The notes beneath the pieces are model-generated. The model had not been told where the DNA came from. It made no database searches and was given only the letters and a program-made list of their open reading frames with translations. From NCBI GenBank assembly GCA_016290175.1, contig JAEETD010000005.1, positions 1-64,000 on the forward strand: a DNA stretch of 64,000 nucleotides. Direction: 5' to 3'. The position numbers and the translations under genes are program-made. How positions within the stretch are numbered: position 1 is the first letter of the stretch; the number at the start of each line of letters is the position of its first letter. Origin of the DNA: Prevotella sp. Its GTDB lineage: Bacteria; Bacteroidota; Bacteroidia; Bacteroidales; Bacteroidaceae. Of the stretch, positions 8,442-17,691 are shown in pieces.

Positions 8442-9003
8442 GTTCCTTCATTATGATGTATTGATAGAGTTTCTTCCTGATACGGTGCAGACGGGTGGCC
8501 AGCGTTCCGGCGTCGGTGTCGGTGATGTCGGCGATGTCGCTGAGCGGCTGCTGCTCGAAGTAGAACTGCTGCACGAGCAGGCGTTCCGTGGGTGGCAGCC
8601 GGCGGATGGCTTCTGTCAGCAGACGGATGCGCTGGTCATCGTCGGTGTCCATCACATGCTCTGCCGCTTCGTCGGGCACTGCCTGCAAGGTCTGGTTGTC
8701 CATCTCCAGCCACACGACATGTTGTCGTCGCACGTGGTCGAGACAGAGGCGGTAGGCGATGCTGCGGAGCCAGGTGTAGAACGAACTGCGGGTGGCATCG
8801 TACTGTCCTAACCGTCCGAAATCCTTGATGAAGCAGTCCTCTACCAGTTCCTCAGCGTCCTCACGACACGTCACCATCGTGGCGACAAAGGCGAAGAGCC
8901 TCGCACTGTAGCGGTCAACCAACAGGGCATAGTCTGCCCTGTGTCCGCAGCGTAGTGCCCGGCTGATGATCTGCTGGTCTGTCTCGTCGCACTGTCTCAT
9001 CAC
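8431..9003 (-). CDS. ECF-type RNA polymerase sigma factor
   Basis: DAEELVEDCFIKDFGRL...TRSSFYTWLRSIAYRLCLDHVRR...LPPTERLLVQQFYFEQQPLSDIADI sigma2/sigma4 motifs. Confidence 0.9.
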   Translation of the reverse strand: MMRQCDETDQQIISRALRCGHRADYALLVDRYSARLFAFVATMVTCREDAEELVEDCFIKDFGRLGQYDATRSSFYTWLRSIAYRLCLDHVRRQHVVWLEMDNQTLQAVPDEAAEHVMDTDDDQRIRLLTEAIRRLPPTERLLVQQFYFEQQPLSDIADITDTDAGTLATRLHRIRKKLYQYIIMKEHGK

Positions 9004-9068
9004 TTACATATACGACAATTCTGGCCCGATATTACAGGGCTTAACGTTTTTTAGGAAAAAGGGACATG

Positions 9069-11543
9069 TTAGTCCTGGAAATAGACGCGTTTGACGCGAT
9101 TGGAGACACCGGTGAGAATCTCGTAAGGGATGGTGTCGGTGATGTCGCTGAGCACGGTGACGGGCAGGTGCTCGCCGAAGATCTCCACCTGGTCGCCCTC
9201 ACGACAGTCGATGCCTGTAACATCGATCATCGCCACATCCATGCAGATATTGCCCACATACTCCGCCTTCTGACCATTCACCAGACAGTAACAATGCCGG
9301 TTGCCGAGATGACGGTTCAGACCATCGGCATAGCCGATAGGAATGGCAGCGATGACGGAGTCGCGGTCGATCCTGCCCTTGCGACTGTAGCCGACGGTAT
9401 CGCCAGCAGGCACATGACGCATCTGGAGAATGGTGGTCTTCAAGGTTGAGACGGTGGAGAGGATGCGATTGTCACGGGGATCAACGCCATAGAGGCCGAG
9501 CCCCAGACGGCACATATCCATCTGGCGCTCAGGGAAATGCTCAATGCCAGCAGAGTTGTCCATGTGACGCAGGATCTTATGGCTGAAAGCGGCCTGCAAC
9601 TTCTTGCTGCCGGCATCGAACTTGGCAAACTGCTCGGCGGAGAAGGTGTCGAAGTCATCGCTGTCGGAGCCCACGAAATGCGAGAACACCGAGCGCGGGA
9701 TAATAGCGTTCTGATGTTTCAGGCGGTCAATGAGCTCATCCATATCGTTTTCAGGATCGAAGCCCAAACGGTGCATGCCTGTATCGAGCTTGATATGCAC
9801 GGGCCAGCCGGTAATACCTTCCTTTCGGGCAGCACGGATGAGTGCATCAAGAAGGCGGAAACTATAGACCTCCGGCTCCAAGTCGTAGTCGAACATGGTC
9901 TTGAAGGCGGTCATCTCGGGATTCATAATCATGATGTTGGCGGTAATGCCTGCCTTGCGGAGGGTGACGCCCTCATCGGCCACTGCCACCGCGAGATAGT
10001 CGACATGGTGGTCCTGCAGCGTCTTGGCTATCTCTACAGCCCCGGCGCCATAGCCGTCGGCCTTGATCATGCAGACCATCTTCGTATCGGGCTTCAGGAA
10101 CGAACGGTAATAGTTCAGATTATCCACCACGGCATTGAGGTTTACCTCGAGGATGGTCTCGTGCACCTTCTGCTCCAACTGCTCCGTAATCTGGTCGAAG
10201 CCGAAATGACGGGCACCCTTCAGCAGAATGAGTTCATTGCGCAGGCTCTGGAAGACTTCGCTGGAAAGGAAGTGCTGCACATCGGCGAAGAAGTATTTCT
10301 CATTGATGCGGATCTTATCGGCCTGTGCCGAGAGTTCCGGACCGATGCCGATGAACTTCTCCACACCACGCTTCACACAGAGGTCGCTGACCTGGGCATA
10401 GAGTGCCTCGGGCGAGGTGCCGGTCTGGAACATATCGCTCAGGACGAGTGTAGGTTTGAGGGGGACATTCCTGCGCTGCATGAAGTCGAGGGCGATGTCG
10501 AGGGAGTTGATGTCGGAGTTGTAGGAGTCGTTGATGAGGATACAGCCACGCTGCCCTTCCTTCACCTCCAGGCGCATGGCCACAGGCTCCAGCTGCGGCA
10601 TACGCTCAGCCAGCTGCTCTGCGGTGAGGCCCAGATGCAGGGCGACGGCCGCACAGGTGATGGAGTTCTCGACAGAAGCCTCATCGATAAATGGGATCTC
10701 GAAACAACCGTCTTCACCCTTATATCGATAGGTGATGACCGTCGAATCGGAATCCTTGCTGCATTCGATGCTCTTCACGAACAGCGCTGCCTGCTCATCA
10801 CACTGCGACCAAGCGATCTTCTCTCCCTGATAATGCATCCGACGGATGCAACGGCTCACGACATCATTGTCGGAGCAATAGACCATCGCCTGGGTATCGT
10901 GCATCAGTTCCAGTTTCTCCATACACTTCTCCTCCATCGAACGGAAGTTCTCCTGATGGGCACTACCCAGACAGGTGAGCACACCGATGGTGGGCTGGAT
11001 GATATCCCTGAGGGCCAGCATCTCGCCGGGCTGACTGATACCGGCCTCGAAGATACCCACCTCCGTCTGTTCGTTGAGCAGCCATACGGAAAGGGGAACG
11101 CCAATCTGGGAGTTATAGCTGCGGGGCGAACGCACAATCTTCTGAGAAGGCAGGAGCAACTGATAGAGCCACTCCTTGACCATCGTCTTACCATTGGAAC
11201 CCGTGATACCCACTACCGGCACATCAAACTCATCGCGATGACGCTCTGCCAACCGCTGGAGGGCGGCTAATGTATGGGGGACACGCAGGAAGTTGGCCTC
11301 GGGGAATCGCACCTCATAATGCTCCGGCACCTGCTCGACCACGAAATGACGCACGCCGCGACGGTAGAGGTCGTCGATATAACGATGCCCGTCGTTGCGC
11401 TGGGTCTTCAATGCAAAGAAAAGCGTTTCCTCGGGGAAACAAAGACTGCGGCTGTCTGTCAGCAGCCAGCGGATATCGCCTTGGAGTGTACCATAGCGAC
11501 GGGCTCCGATGAGCGTCGTCACCTTCTCAATCGAATATTTCAT
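9069..11543 (-). CDS. murF-alr: bifunctional UDP-MurNAc-tripeptide:D-Ala-D-Ala ligase / alanine racemase
   Basis: VVGITGSNGKTMVKEW (Mur ligase P-loop) and MVCMIKADGYGAGAVEIA (Alr PLP lysine) in one 824-aa ORF. Confidence 0.95.
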   Translation of the reverse strand: MKYSIEKVTTLIGARRYGTLQGDIRWLLTDSRSLCFPEETLFFALKTQRNDGHRYIDDLYRRGVRHFVVEQVPEHYEVRFPEANFLRVPHTLAALQRLAERHRDEFDVPVVGITGSNGKTMVKEWLYQLLLPSQKIVRSPRSYNSQIGVPLSVWLLNEQTEVGIFEAGISQPGEMLALRDIIQPTIGVLTCLGSAHQENFRSMEEKCMEKLELMHDTQAMVYCSDNDVVSRCIRRMHYQGEKIAWSQCDEQAALFVKSIECSKDSDSTVITYRYKGEDGCFEIPFIDEASVENSITCAAVALHLGLTAEQLAERMPQLEPVAMRLEVKEGQRGCILINDSYNSDINSLDIALDFMQRRNVPLKPTLVLSDMFQTGTSPEALYAQVSDLCVKRGVEKFIGIGPELSAQADKIRINEKYFFADVQHFLSSEVFQSLRNELILLKGARHFGFDQITEQLEQKVHETILEVNLNAVVDNLNYYRSFLKPDTKMVCMIKADGYGAGAVEIAKTLQDHHVDYLAVAVADEGVTLRKAGITANIMIMNPEMTAFKTMFDYDLEPEVYSFRLLDALIRAARKEGITGWPVHIKLDTGMHRLGFDPENDMDELIDRLKHQNAIIPRSVFSHFVGSDSDDFDTFSAEQFAKFDAGSKKLQAAFSHKILRHMDNSAGIEHFPERQMDMCRLGLGLYGVDPRDNRILSTVSTLKTTILQMRHVPAGDTVGYSRKGRIDRDSVIAAIPIGYADGLNRHLGNRHCYCLVNGQKAEYVGNICMDVAMIDVTGIDCREGDQVEIFGEHLPVTVLSDITDTIPYEILTGVSNRVKRVYFQD

Positions 11544-11548
11544 TTCAG

Positions 11549-11585
11549 CTTTTTACCTTTTTACTTTTTTACCTTTTTACTTTCT
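11549..11585. repeat. 8-bp degenerate array (minus strand GTAAAAAGGTAAAAAAGTAAAAAGGTAAAAA) upstream of murF-alr
   Basis: (CTTTTTAC)n pattern adjacent to the start codon; same motif at 19120-19148. Confidence 0.8.
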
Positions 11586-12420
11586 ATAGTGCAAAGTTAG
11601 GATATTTTTCCGATAACGCTGCTACTTTTAACATTGTTTTATTCATCAGGGCCTTGTAGTCCTCGGAATCGGGGTCAAAGGGTTTGTGGTTCAGCACGGC
11701 CTTCAAGGGCGCCCATTCCTTGAGGAAGGTCTTGGCCTCATCGCTCAGGTAGACCTCGGAGAGGCGTTGCCAGATATACTCCACCGCCTGATCGGAGGGA
11801 TGCAGCATATCTGCCTGATAGAAGCGGTAGTCGCGCAGCTCATCGTTGACGATCTCATAGGCGGGGAAATAACTCGCACCCGACACCTGACGAGTGGCGA
11901 GGAGCAATGTGGCCTTTGAGAGCTGGGAGCCGTGATAGCCGTATTTGCGATAGCGGATAGGGCTCACGGTGAGCACGATGCGCATATCAGGATTCAGCTG
12001 ATGGAGGAGGTCGATGGCCTTCGTCAGATAGTCTGCACAGGCATCGACGGAGAGTTCTTCCTCGGTGAAAAGCGACTGCGGGCGCTTCTGGCAATTGTCG
12101 ACAATCTCGCCCGTCTCCTTCAAGCGATAGACGTGATTCGTGCCAAGGGTCAGGAAAGTGAAACAGGGGGACGGTTCTTTTGTTACACCGGCCGATGTAA
12201 CAAAAGAACCGTCCCCCTGTATCACCAGGCGCTGGATAGTGTGGAGGATGGAGGCGGGATTGTACATCACACCAAAGGGATTGACCACCGCCTGGAACTT
12301 CTCTTCCTGAAAGCGGCGTCCGATGCTGTCGGCGAAACAGGAGCCCACGAAAAGCATCCTTTCGCAAGGGCCGATCCTAAACCCCGGATCAGGAATATCC
12401 ACTATCGTCCGAAACTCCAC
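11584..12420 (-). CDS. GSCFA domain protein carrying an internal palindromic insertion
   Basis: FVGSCFADSIGRRFQEEKFQAVVNPFGVMYNPASI and TLGTNHVYRLKETGEIVDNCQKRP; GTG start. Confidence 0.85.
   Translation of the reverse strand: MEFRTIVDIPDPGFRIGPCERMLFVGSCFADSIGRRFQEEKFQAVVNPFGVMYNPASILHTIQRLVIQGDGSFVTSAGVTKEPSPCFTFLTLGTNHVYRLKETGEIVDNCQKRPQSLFTEEELSVDACADYLTKAIDLLHQLNPDMRIVLTVSPIRYRKYGYHGSQLSKATLLLATRQVSGASYFPAYEIVNDELRDYRFYQADMLHPSDQAVEYIWQRLSEVYLSDEAKTFLKEWAPLKAVLNHKPFDPDSEDYKALMNKTMLKVAALSEKYPNFAL
12163..12220. repeat. 58-nt palindrome inside the GSCFA CDS
   Basis: ACAGGGGGACGGTTCTTTTGTTACA-C-CGGCCG-A-TGTAACAAAAGAACCGTCCCCCTGT, one mismatched pair. Confidence 0.95.
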
Positions 12421-12421
12421 T

Positions 12422-12456
12422 ATTCACTAATCACTATTAACTATTCACTATTATCA
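12422..12456. repeat. heptamer array ATTCACT/AATCACT/ATTAACT/ATTCACT/ATTATCA
   Basis: Five degenerate 7-mers abutting the GSCFA GTG start. Confidence 0.8.
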
Positions 12457-15027
12457 GCTTCTGCTGATTTGCAATCCTGTTGTAGACAACGACATCTCTA
12501 CGAAACGGGCATTCTTATTCTGACGATGCTCTCCCAGAATCTGCTTGATACGGGCCGCAGCCTCGGGATCCTTGGCAATCATATAGAGATAGCCGCCACC
12601 ACCAGCACCTGGCAGTTTATAGCCCAGACTGAGATCGTCGATCAGACTGGTGAGCACAGCCACCTGTGGCGGATTAGTGCCACTGTCGAGCATCTGATTC
12701 TGATGCCAGGTCTTCCTGACGAGCTGTCCCATCTGCACAAAGTCGTTATGCTGGATGGCCTCGTACATCTCCATTGTATGCGCTTTCATCTCACGCAGCA
12801 TGATCAGTTCGTCATGATGGTTGAGGAACATCCTGCGCACGATTTCGGCAAGAATGCTCTTCGCCGTTCGGGTGATGCCCGTATAGTATAACAGATGACA
12901 GGCGCGGTATTCCGGCTGTGTCCATAAGTCGTTCGGCAACCATCGCACCTGAGGGCTCTGGTCGAATCCCCTACCCGTCTGCAGCAGCTTCACGCCACCC
13001 AGCACGCCTCCAAACTGATCCTGCCAACCGCCTCCTGTGGTGAGCATCTGCTCCAGCATCAGCGTACGACGGCCTATCTCGTTCTTATCCCAGCCCAGAC
13101 CACAGAAATCATTCAGCGCTCCCAGCACCGTAGAGGCCAGGATGCTCGATGTACCCAGTCCGCTGCCGGCTGGAATGGCAGAGAGGAGCGTGAGCTCGAT
13201 GCCAGAGCCGAAGGCCTCAAGTTGAGAGTGGAGAGTTCTAAACTCTAAACTTTTTCCGAAGCCCGCAAGGACGAGGGCGGCCTTGGGGATAGAGAACGGC
13301 GAGCCAACGTGCATGAAGTCCATGAGTTGTTCGTTTGTTTCTATCACCTCCATCGCACCGAGGTCGATGCTGCGCAGCACGATGCGGGGTTCCTTCGACG
13401 GACGGACGTATGCCTGCAAGGGCGGCTGACCATTGAGCTCGATGGCGAAGTTGATTACATTACCTCCCTCCATCAGACAATAGGGCGGTGTATCTGTCCA
13501 TCCGCCAGCAATGTCGATACGAACGGGCGAACGTCCCCACACGATCTGGTCGTCGGCCACACAGAGTGACGGCTGCTGCTGATCGGCAACAGCATCATTA
13601 CAAAGCCCCTCACGCAAGAGAGCAAAAGCCTTCTCGCTGTCACCGAGGAACATCGCATTATGGATACGTGTCATCAGCGGAGCATCTTCTCCGAGAGGCT
13701 CTGGCAAGGGTATCTGCTCTTTCCCGAACGCCTCAGCAGCATCGGCGAGGTCGAGCTGATAGAACACGCTGTGCCGCCAATTCCTGGCCAAAGCGAGCCA
13801 ATTCTCCTTACGATACTTCCGACGCTGCTCAAACAAACGCTTCAGGTTTGCCCGCTCAGCCACTTCATTGCTGTTCAGAGGTTCATCGATACGATAGCGG
13901 CGCACCTCATAGTCGCTCTCACCCACAGGCACCACGTCGATGCAGTCGCCTGGCTCAAGAATGATCTCCCAGTCGTTCTCAGGCACACCTGTTATCACAT
14001 GGTCGTGCGTCAGATGCCAACGAGGGCCAATATAGCTGTTCTCCACCCAGACATTCGTATTCTCCTCCGTAAACGGAATCTTCATCACGGAATTCTGCAC
14101 GAAGATCGAGGGATGGGGTTTGCGGTCGATATGCATGATCTCACGTTGGTCGTTCACAAGATTCTGCAGACGCAACGTAGAGGAAATCATCTCACGCGAT
14201 GTGCCGAAATGATAGAACTCGCCCCCAGCCAACGGCAGGATGGCCACCTTCAGGGCGGATATCTCATCATCGGGCTTCGAGGGGTCAGTGCCCAAGGCAC
14301 AGCCGAACTCGGAATAAAGATCATATTCCTTGAAATCATCCGGAGTACTCGGAATATTCGGATTACTCTGGCTCCTCTTCATCAGCAGTTCAATGGCCTT
14401 ATCGCTGAGCAGCCACACACCGATATCCGTCAGATAGAAATGATCTTTCTGCAGCTCAGCAAGTGTCTGTACCGATGGTTTCTGGAGCATCTGCTTCAGC
14501 ACCGTCGGTGTACGGCGATCGCTGACGAACACCCCATGATTCTTTGCCACCGAGGCATCGAGCCAGAGGCCATAGCACACCACATCAGCATCAGGGATAG
14601 GCTGAAGGGGTTGGGTAGCGCGGATAAGCACATCGCCACTCACCACCATCGTATGCAGACGTTCCGGCGCAGCCGCCATCATCTTCTCGTACAACGGCAA
14701 CTGCACACTCATCAGATCCTGTGAGAGTTTCTGTCCCCGTTCCCAGCGGAATACGGGCAACGGCATCAGCACCTTGCCAGAAACGGCATAGCTGGGCAGA
14801 CGCTTGCTCTGTCCGCCAGCATGAATCAGGATACGCTTCTCTTTTGCAAGCCACGCTTCAAACGCCTGACTCCCGACTCCTGACTCCTGACTCCTATACG
14901 CCTCCTGCAAGAGCCAGGCTGTACCGCCACCACTGCCGAGACGGTGGCCGACGGGATCGCACGTACAGAAATACTCCTCACGGCTGAGTCCCGTCACTTC
15001 ATGAAAGCTCCCCACCAGGTTCGGGGG
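12454..15027 (-). CDS. fkp: bifunctional L-fucokinase / L-fucose-1-P guanylyltransferase
   Basis: IHAGGQSKRLPSYAVSGKVLMPLPVFR (pyrophosphorylase) and GGWTDTPPYCLMEGG, AIPAGSGLGTSSILAST (GHMP kinase); start at MKKLLSLPP inferred. Confidence 0.9.
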   Translation of the reverse strand, partial: PPNLVGSFHEVTGLSREEYFCTCDPVGHRLGSGGGTAWLLQEAYRSQESGVGSQAFEAWLAKEKRILIHAGGQSKRLPSYAVSGKVLMPLPVFRWERGQKLSQDLMSVQLPLYEKMMAAAPERLHTMVVSGDVLIRATQPLQPIPDADVVCYGLWLDASVAKNHGVFVSDRRTPTVLKQMLQKPSVQTLAELQKDHFYLTDIGVWLLSDKAIELLMKRSQSNPNIPSTPDDFKEYDLYSEFGCALGTDPSKPDDEISALKVAILPLAGGEFYHFGTSREMISSTLRLQNLVNDQREIMHIDRKPHPSIFVQNSVMKIPFTEENTNVWVENSYIGPRWHLTHDHVITGVPENDWEIILEPGDCIDVVPVGESDYEVRRYRIDEPLNSNEVAERANLKRLFEQRRKYRKENWLALARNWRHSVFYQLDLADAAEAFGKEQIPLPEPLGEDAPLMTRIHNAMFLGDSEKAFALLREGLCNDAVADQQQPSLCVADDQIVWGRSPVRIDIAGGWTDTPPYCLMEGGNVINFAIELNGQPPLQAYVRPSKEPRIVLRSIDLGAMEVIETNEQLMDFMHVGSPFSIPKAALVLAGFGKSLEFRTLHSQLEAFGSGIELTLLSAIPAGSGLGTSSILASTVLGALNDFCGLGWDKNEIGRRTLMLEQMLTTGGGWQDQFGGVLGGVKLLQTGRGFDQSPQVRWLPNDLWTQPEYRACHLLYYTGITRTAKSILAEIVRRMFLNHHDELIMLREMKAHTMEMYEAIQHNDFVQMGQLVRKTWHQNQMLDSGTNPPQVAVLTSLIDDLSLGYKLPGAGGGGYLYMIAKDPEAAARIKQILGEHRQNKNARFVEMSLSTTGLQISRS
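14865..14899. repeat. intragenic heptamer array in fkp, CCTGACT/CCCGACT/CCTGACT/CCTGACT/CCTATAC
   Basis: Five 7-mers encoding the linker RSQESGVGSQA. Confidence 0.85.
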
Positions 15028-15045
15028 CAACGACAGCAGCTTTTT

Positions 15046-15080
15046 CATTGAACATTGATCATTGGCCATTGAACATTATT
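15046..15080. repeat. heptamer array CATTGAA/CATTGAT/CATTGGC/CATTGAA/CATTATT at the yfhO-fkp junction
   Basis: Each unit supplies an ATG on the minus strand. Confidence 0.85.
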
Positions 15081-17574
15081 ATTTCTTTCTGCGACGGTAT
15101 TCCATGTATGCAGCACCGAGTATCACCAGAATCAGGATGACATACGAGACATAAGCGATGGTCTCTGTGGTTTTCACCGACTGAGGTTTGAAGGCCAGCA
15201 CCACATCATGCTTACCGGGCTTCACATTCAGGGCACGCAGGATATAGTTCACACGGCCCAGTTCCGCAGGCTGCCCGTCGACAGTTGCCGTCCATCCGGG
15301 ATAATAGATTTCCGAGAACACCACTACTCCACCCTTGCCGGAATTCACCTCGTAAGAGAGTTCATTAGGCTCGTAGGTCTTGATCGTCACGATACTCACA
15401 CTATCCTGCTCTACAGCGTCGCCGAGCTGCGTCTTGAATTTCGCATCGGCCACAGCCTCATGACGCAGGTTCAGTTTCCCGACAGCGTCAATCTCCTCAT
15501 TGGCATTCGCTGCATACTGGAGTTTGTCGACAAACCAGGCATTGCCGTAAGTATAGGGATTCTGCAAAGGCACCGTCTGACCACCCTGCAAGGGGAAGAT
15601 CATATACTTCGTGTTCAGCATATTCAACACGGGCCAGATGCTGTCGCCATTGATCTTCGTCATATCACCGCCAGTCTCTGAGACAGCCCCGAATATCTGC
15701 TGCATCTCAGGCGAGATATACTGTTCGATCATCTCCTGATAGCGACGCAGTTTGGCAGCATGATAGCCACCGATGCTCTTATGATAGTAAGAAGTCTCAT
15801 TCTCATTGAAGGTGTTCGATGCGAGATTCAGCACGCGGTAGTCAAGACTCTTGTCGTGCAGGATCTGCTCGTCGGTCTGTGTCATCTGCTGAGGAGCCTC
15901 ACGCTCACTTTTCGGAACAAACATCTCATCGTTGAGATAGCGCTTGTTCACCGTCCAGAGGTCCACAAGACAGATCACGAGGATGATGGCAACGGCATAC
16001 TCCTTCTTCAGTTTGCCAAACGCAAACGCCAGCAGGATGCCTGTACCCACCAGAATGATATAGAACGAGCGCAAGGCGTCGCTGGTAAACATCGCCTGAC
16101 GCATCTCCGTGAGATTGGCCATCAGCGGTCCTACATGTTCTGCGGGCAGACTCTTCAAAGCCTGCATCTCACTCGTCGAGATAAAGCTACTGAAGAACGC
16201 AGACGGCATCACCGAGAACAGCAGGGCAACCACACCCGTCAGACAGAAACTGATGAGGACATACTTCATTCTCGGCTTGATCTGCTCAGGCTCTTCGAGG
16301 AACTTCTTCAATCCCAGCATAGCCAGCAGAGGAATGGTGAATTCCGCGATTACCAGTATCGATGCCACCGTACGGAACTTGGCGTACATCGGCACATAGT
16401 CGAGGAAGAAGTCGGTAAAGCCCATGAAGTTCTTTCCCCACGACAGGAGGATCGACAGAATGGTAGCTGCCAGCAGCGCCCACTTCACCGGACCCTTCAC
16501 GATAAACAGTCCGAGGATGAAGAGCATCAGCACAAAGGCACCCACATACACAGGGCCGCTCGTGCCGGGCTGCTCACCCCAGTACTGACCTATCTGATTG
16601 TAAATCTCCATGTAGTTCGGATCGGCCTTAGCCATCGCCGTCTCATTCATACTCAGGGGCACCGAGGCACCACCCTTCGTGTTCGGCACCAGCAGTGTCC
16701 AGGTCTCACCGATACCGTAGCTCCACTGGGTGATATAGTCGCGCTCCAGACCACTGCTTGTCTGATTGGCTGAATTCTGCTTCACCAGCTCACTCTTGCC
16801 ACGCATCGACTCCTGACCGTACTGCCAGGTATGATAGAGGTTCGAGAGGTTCATGCAGACACCCAGGATACCAGCTGCCAGACAGACACCCGTAGCCTTC
16901 ACAAACCGCATGATCTGTTTCTCGCGGATGGCTTCCACAAGCCAGGCAATGACAAGGAAGAGGATGATGAACAGATAATAATACGTCATCTGCACATGGT
17001 TGGCATTGATCTCAAAGGCCATGAAGATAGCGGTCACGATGAAGCCTGCCAGGTATTTCCCCCGATAGGCCAGTACGATACCCGCTATCATCGGCGGCAG
17101 ATAAGCCAAAGCCCATACCTTCCAGATATGTCCGGCAGCGATGATGATCAGGAAATAGGTGCTGAAGGCCCAGATGATAGAACCCAGTGCCGCCAGATGC
17201 TGACGGAAATCGAACGCACGGAGCAGGATATAGAAGCCCAGCAGATAGGCGAAGACAAACCACACATTCTCCGGCAGCCACAGGTGATAGGCATTGATGG
17301 CCTGCGTCAGATTGTCGGTAGAGTGATACGACGGAGCCATCTGATAGGTGGGCATACCACCAAACAGGGCATTGGTCCAACGACTGCGTTCTCCTGTCTT
17401 CTGGAGATACTCGATTCCCTCCTGTCCGGCTCCCCTTCCAGCCGAGGCATCATGACGGTACAGGATACGTCCCTCGATGTCGGCAGGGAAGAAATACGCA
17501 AAGGCCAGAACGGCAAACAACAACACTGCCAACACATCGGGCAGGCACTTCTTTAATAATGTCATAACTTGCAA
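15079..17574 (-). CDS. YfhO family multi-pass membrane protein
   Basis: 831-aa ORF, many TM helices, YfhO-like C-terminus VVFSEIYYPGWTATVDGQPAELGRVNYILRALNVKPGKHDV. Confidence 0.9.
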   Translation of the reverse strand: MQVMTLLKKCLPDVLAVLLFAVLAFAYFFPADIEGRILYRHDASAGRGAGQEGIEYLQKTGERSRWTNALFGGMPTYQMAPSYHSTDNLTQAINAYHLWLPENVWFVFAYLLGFYILLRAFDFRQHLAALGSIIWAFSTYFLIIIAAGHIWKVWALAYLPPMIAGIVLAYRGKYLAGFIVTAIFMAFEINANHVQMTYYYLFIILFLVIAWLVEAIREKQIMRFVKATGVCLAAGILGVCMNLSNLYHTWQYGQESMRGKSELVKQNSANQTSSGLERDYITQWSYGIGETWTLLVPNTKGGASVPLSMNETAMAKADPNYMEIYNQIGQYWGEQPGTSGPVYVGAFVLMLFILGLFIVKGPVKWALLAATILSILLSWGKNFMGFTDFFLDYVPMYAKFRTVASILVIAEFTIPLLAMLGLKKFLEEPEQIKPRMKYVLISFCLTGVVALLFSVMPSAFFSSFISTSEMQALKSLPAEHVGPLMANLTEMRQAMFTSDALRSFYIILVGTGILLAFAFGKLKKEYAVAIILVICLVDLWTVNKRYLNDEMFVPKSEREAPQQMTQTDEQILHDKSLDYRVLNLASNTFNENETSYYHKSIGGYHAAKLRRYQEMIEQYISPEMQQIFGAVSETGGDMTKINGDSIWPVLNMLNTKYMIFPLQGGQTVPLQNPYTYGNAWFVDKLQYAANANEEIDAVGKLNLRHEAVADAKFKTQLGDAVEQDSVSIVTIKTYEPNELSYEVNSGKGGVVVFSEIYYPGWTATVDGQPAELGRVNYILRALNVKPGKHDVVLAFKPQSVKTTETIAYVSYVILILVILGAAYMEYRRRKK

Positions 17575-17673
17575 GTTTATTAATCTGCGTGCAAAATTAC
17601 AAATTTATTGTGAATTATGCATTATTCGCTCGAATTTATTCGCTTTGCTTGCAAAGAATTATGAATAATTTCG

Positions 17674-17681
17674 TATCTTTG
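17674..17681 (+). promoter_or_regulatory. Bacteroidetes-type -7 box TATCTTTG upstream of the SpoU methyltransferase
   Basis: TAnnTTTG consensus just upstream of the ATG. Confidence 0.6.
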
Positions 17682-17691
17682 CAGTCGAAAT

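Noticed and set aside
9537-11270. 577-aa plus-strand ORF (and similar long antisense ORFs, e.g. 12454-15069 and 15760-16773 opposite strands)
   Set aside because: Fully antisense to murF-alr, fkp and yfhO; His/Leu/Arg-rich composition typical of spurious complement-frame ORFs in codon-biased genes.
9069-11543. MurF-alanine racemase fusion as novel
   Set aside because: This fusion is a known arrangement in Bacteroidetes.
13215-13252. Third intragenic heptamer array in fkp (GTTGAGA/GTGGAGA/GTTCTAA/ACTCTAA)
   Set aside because: Too degenerate, and the encoded SLEFRTLHSQLEAFGSGIELT aligns by eye with ordinary Fkp sequence length.
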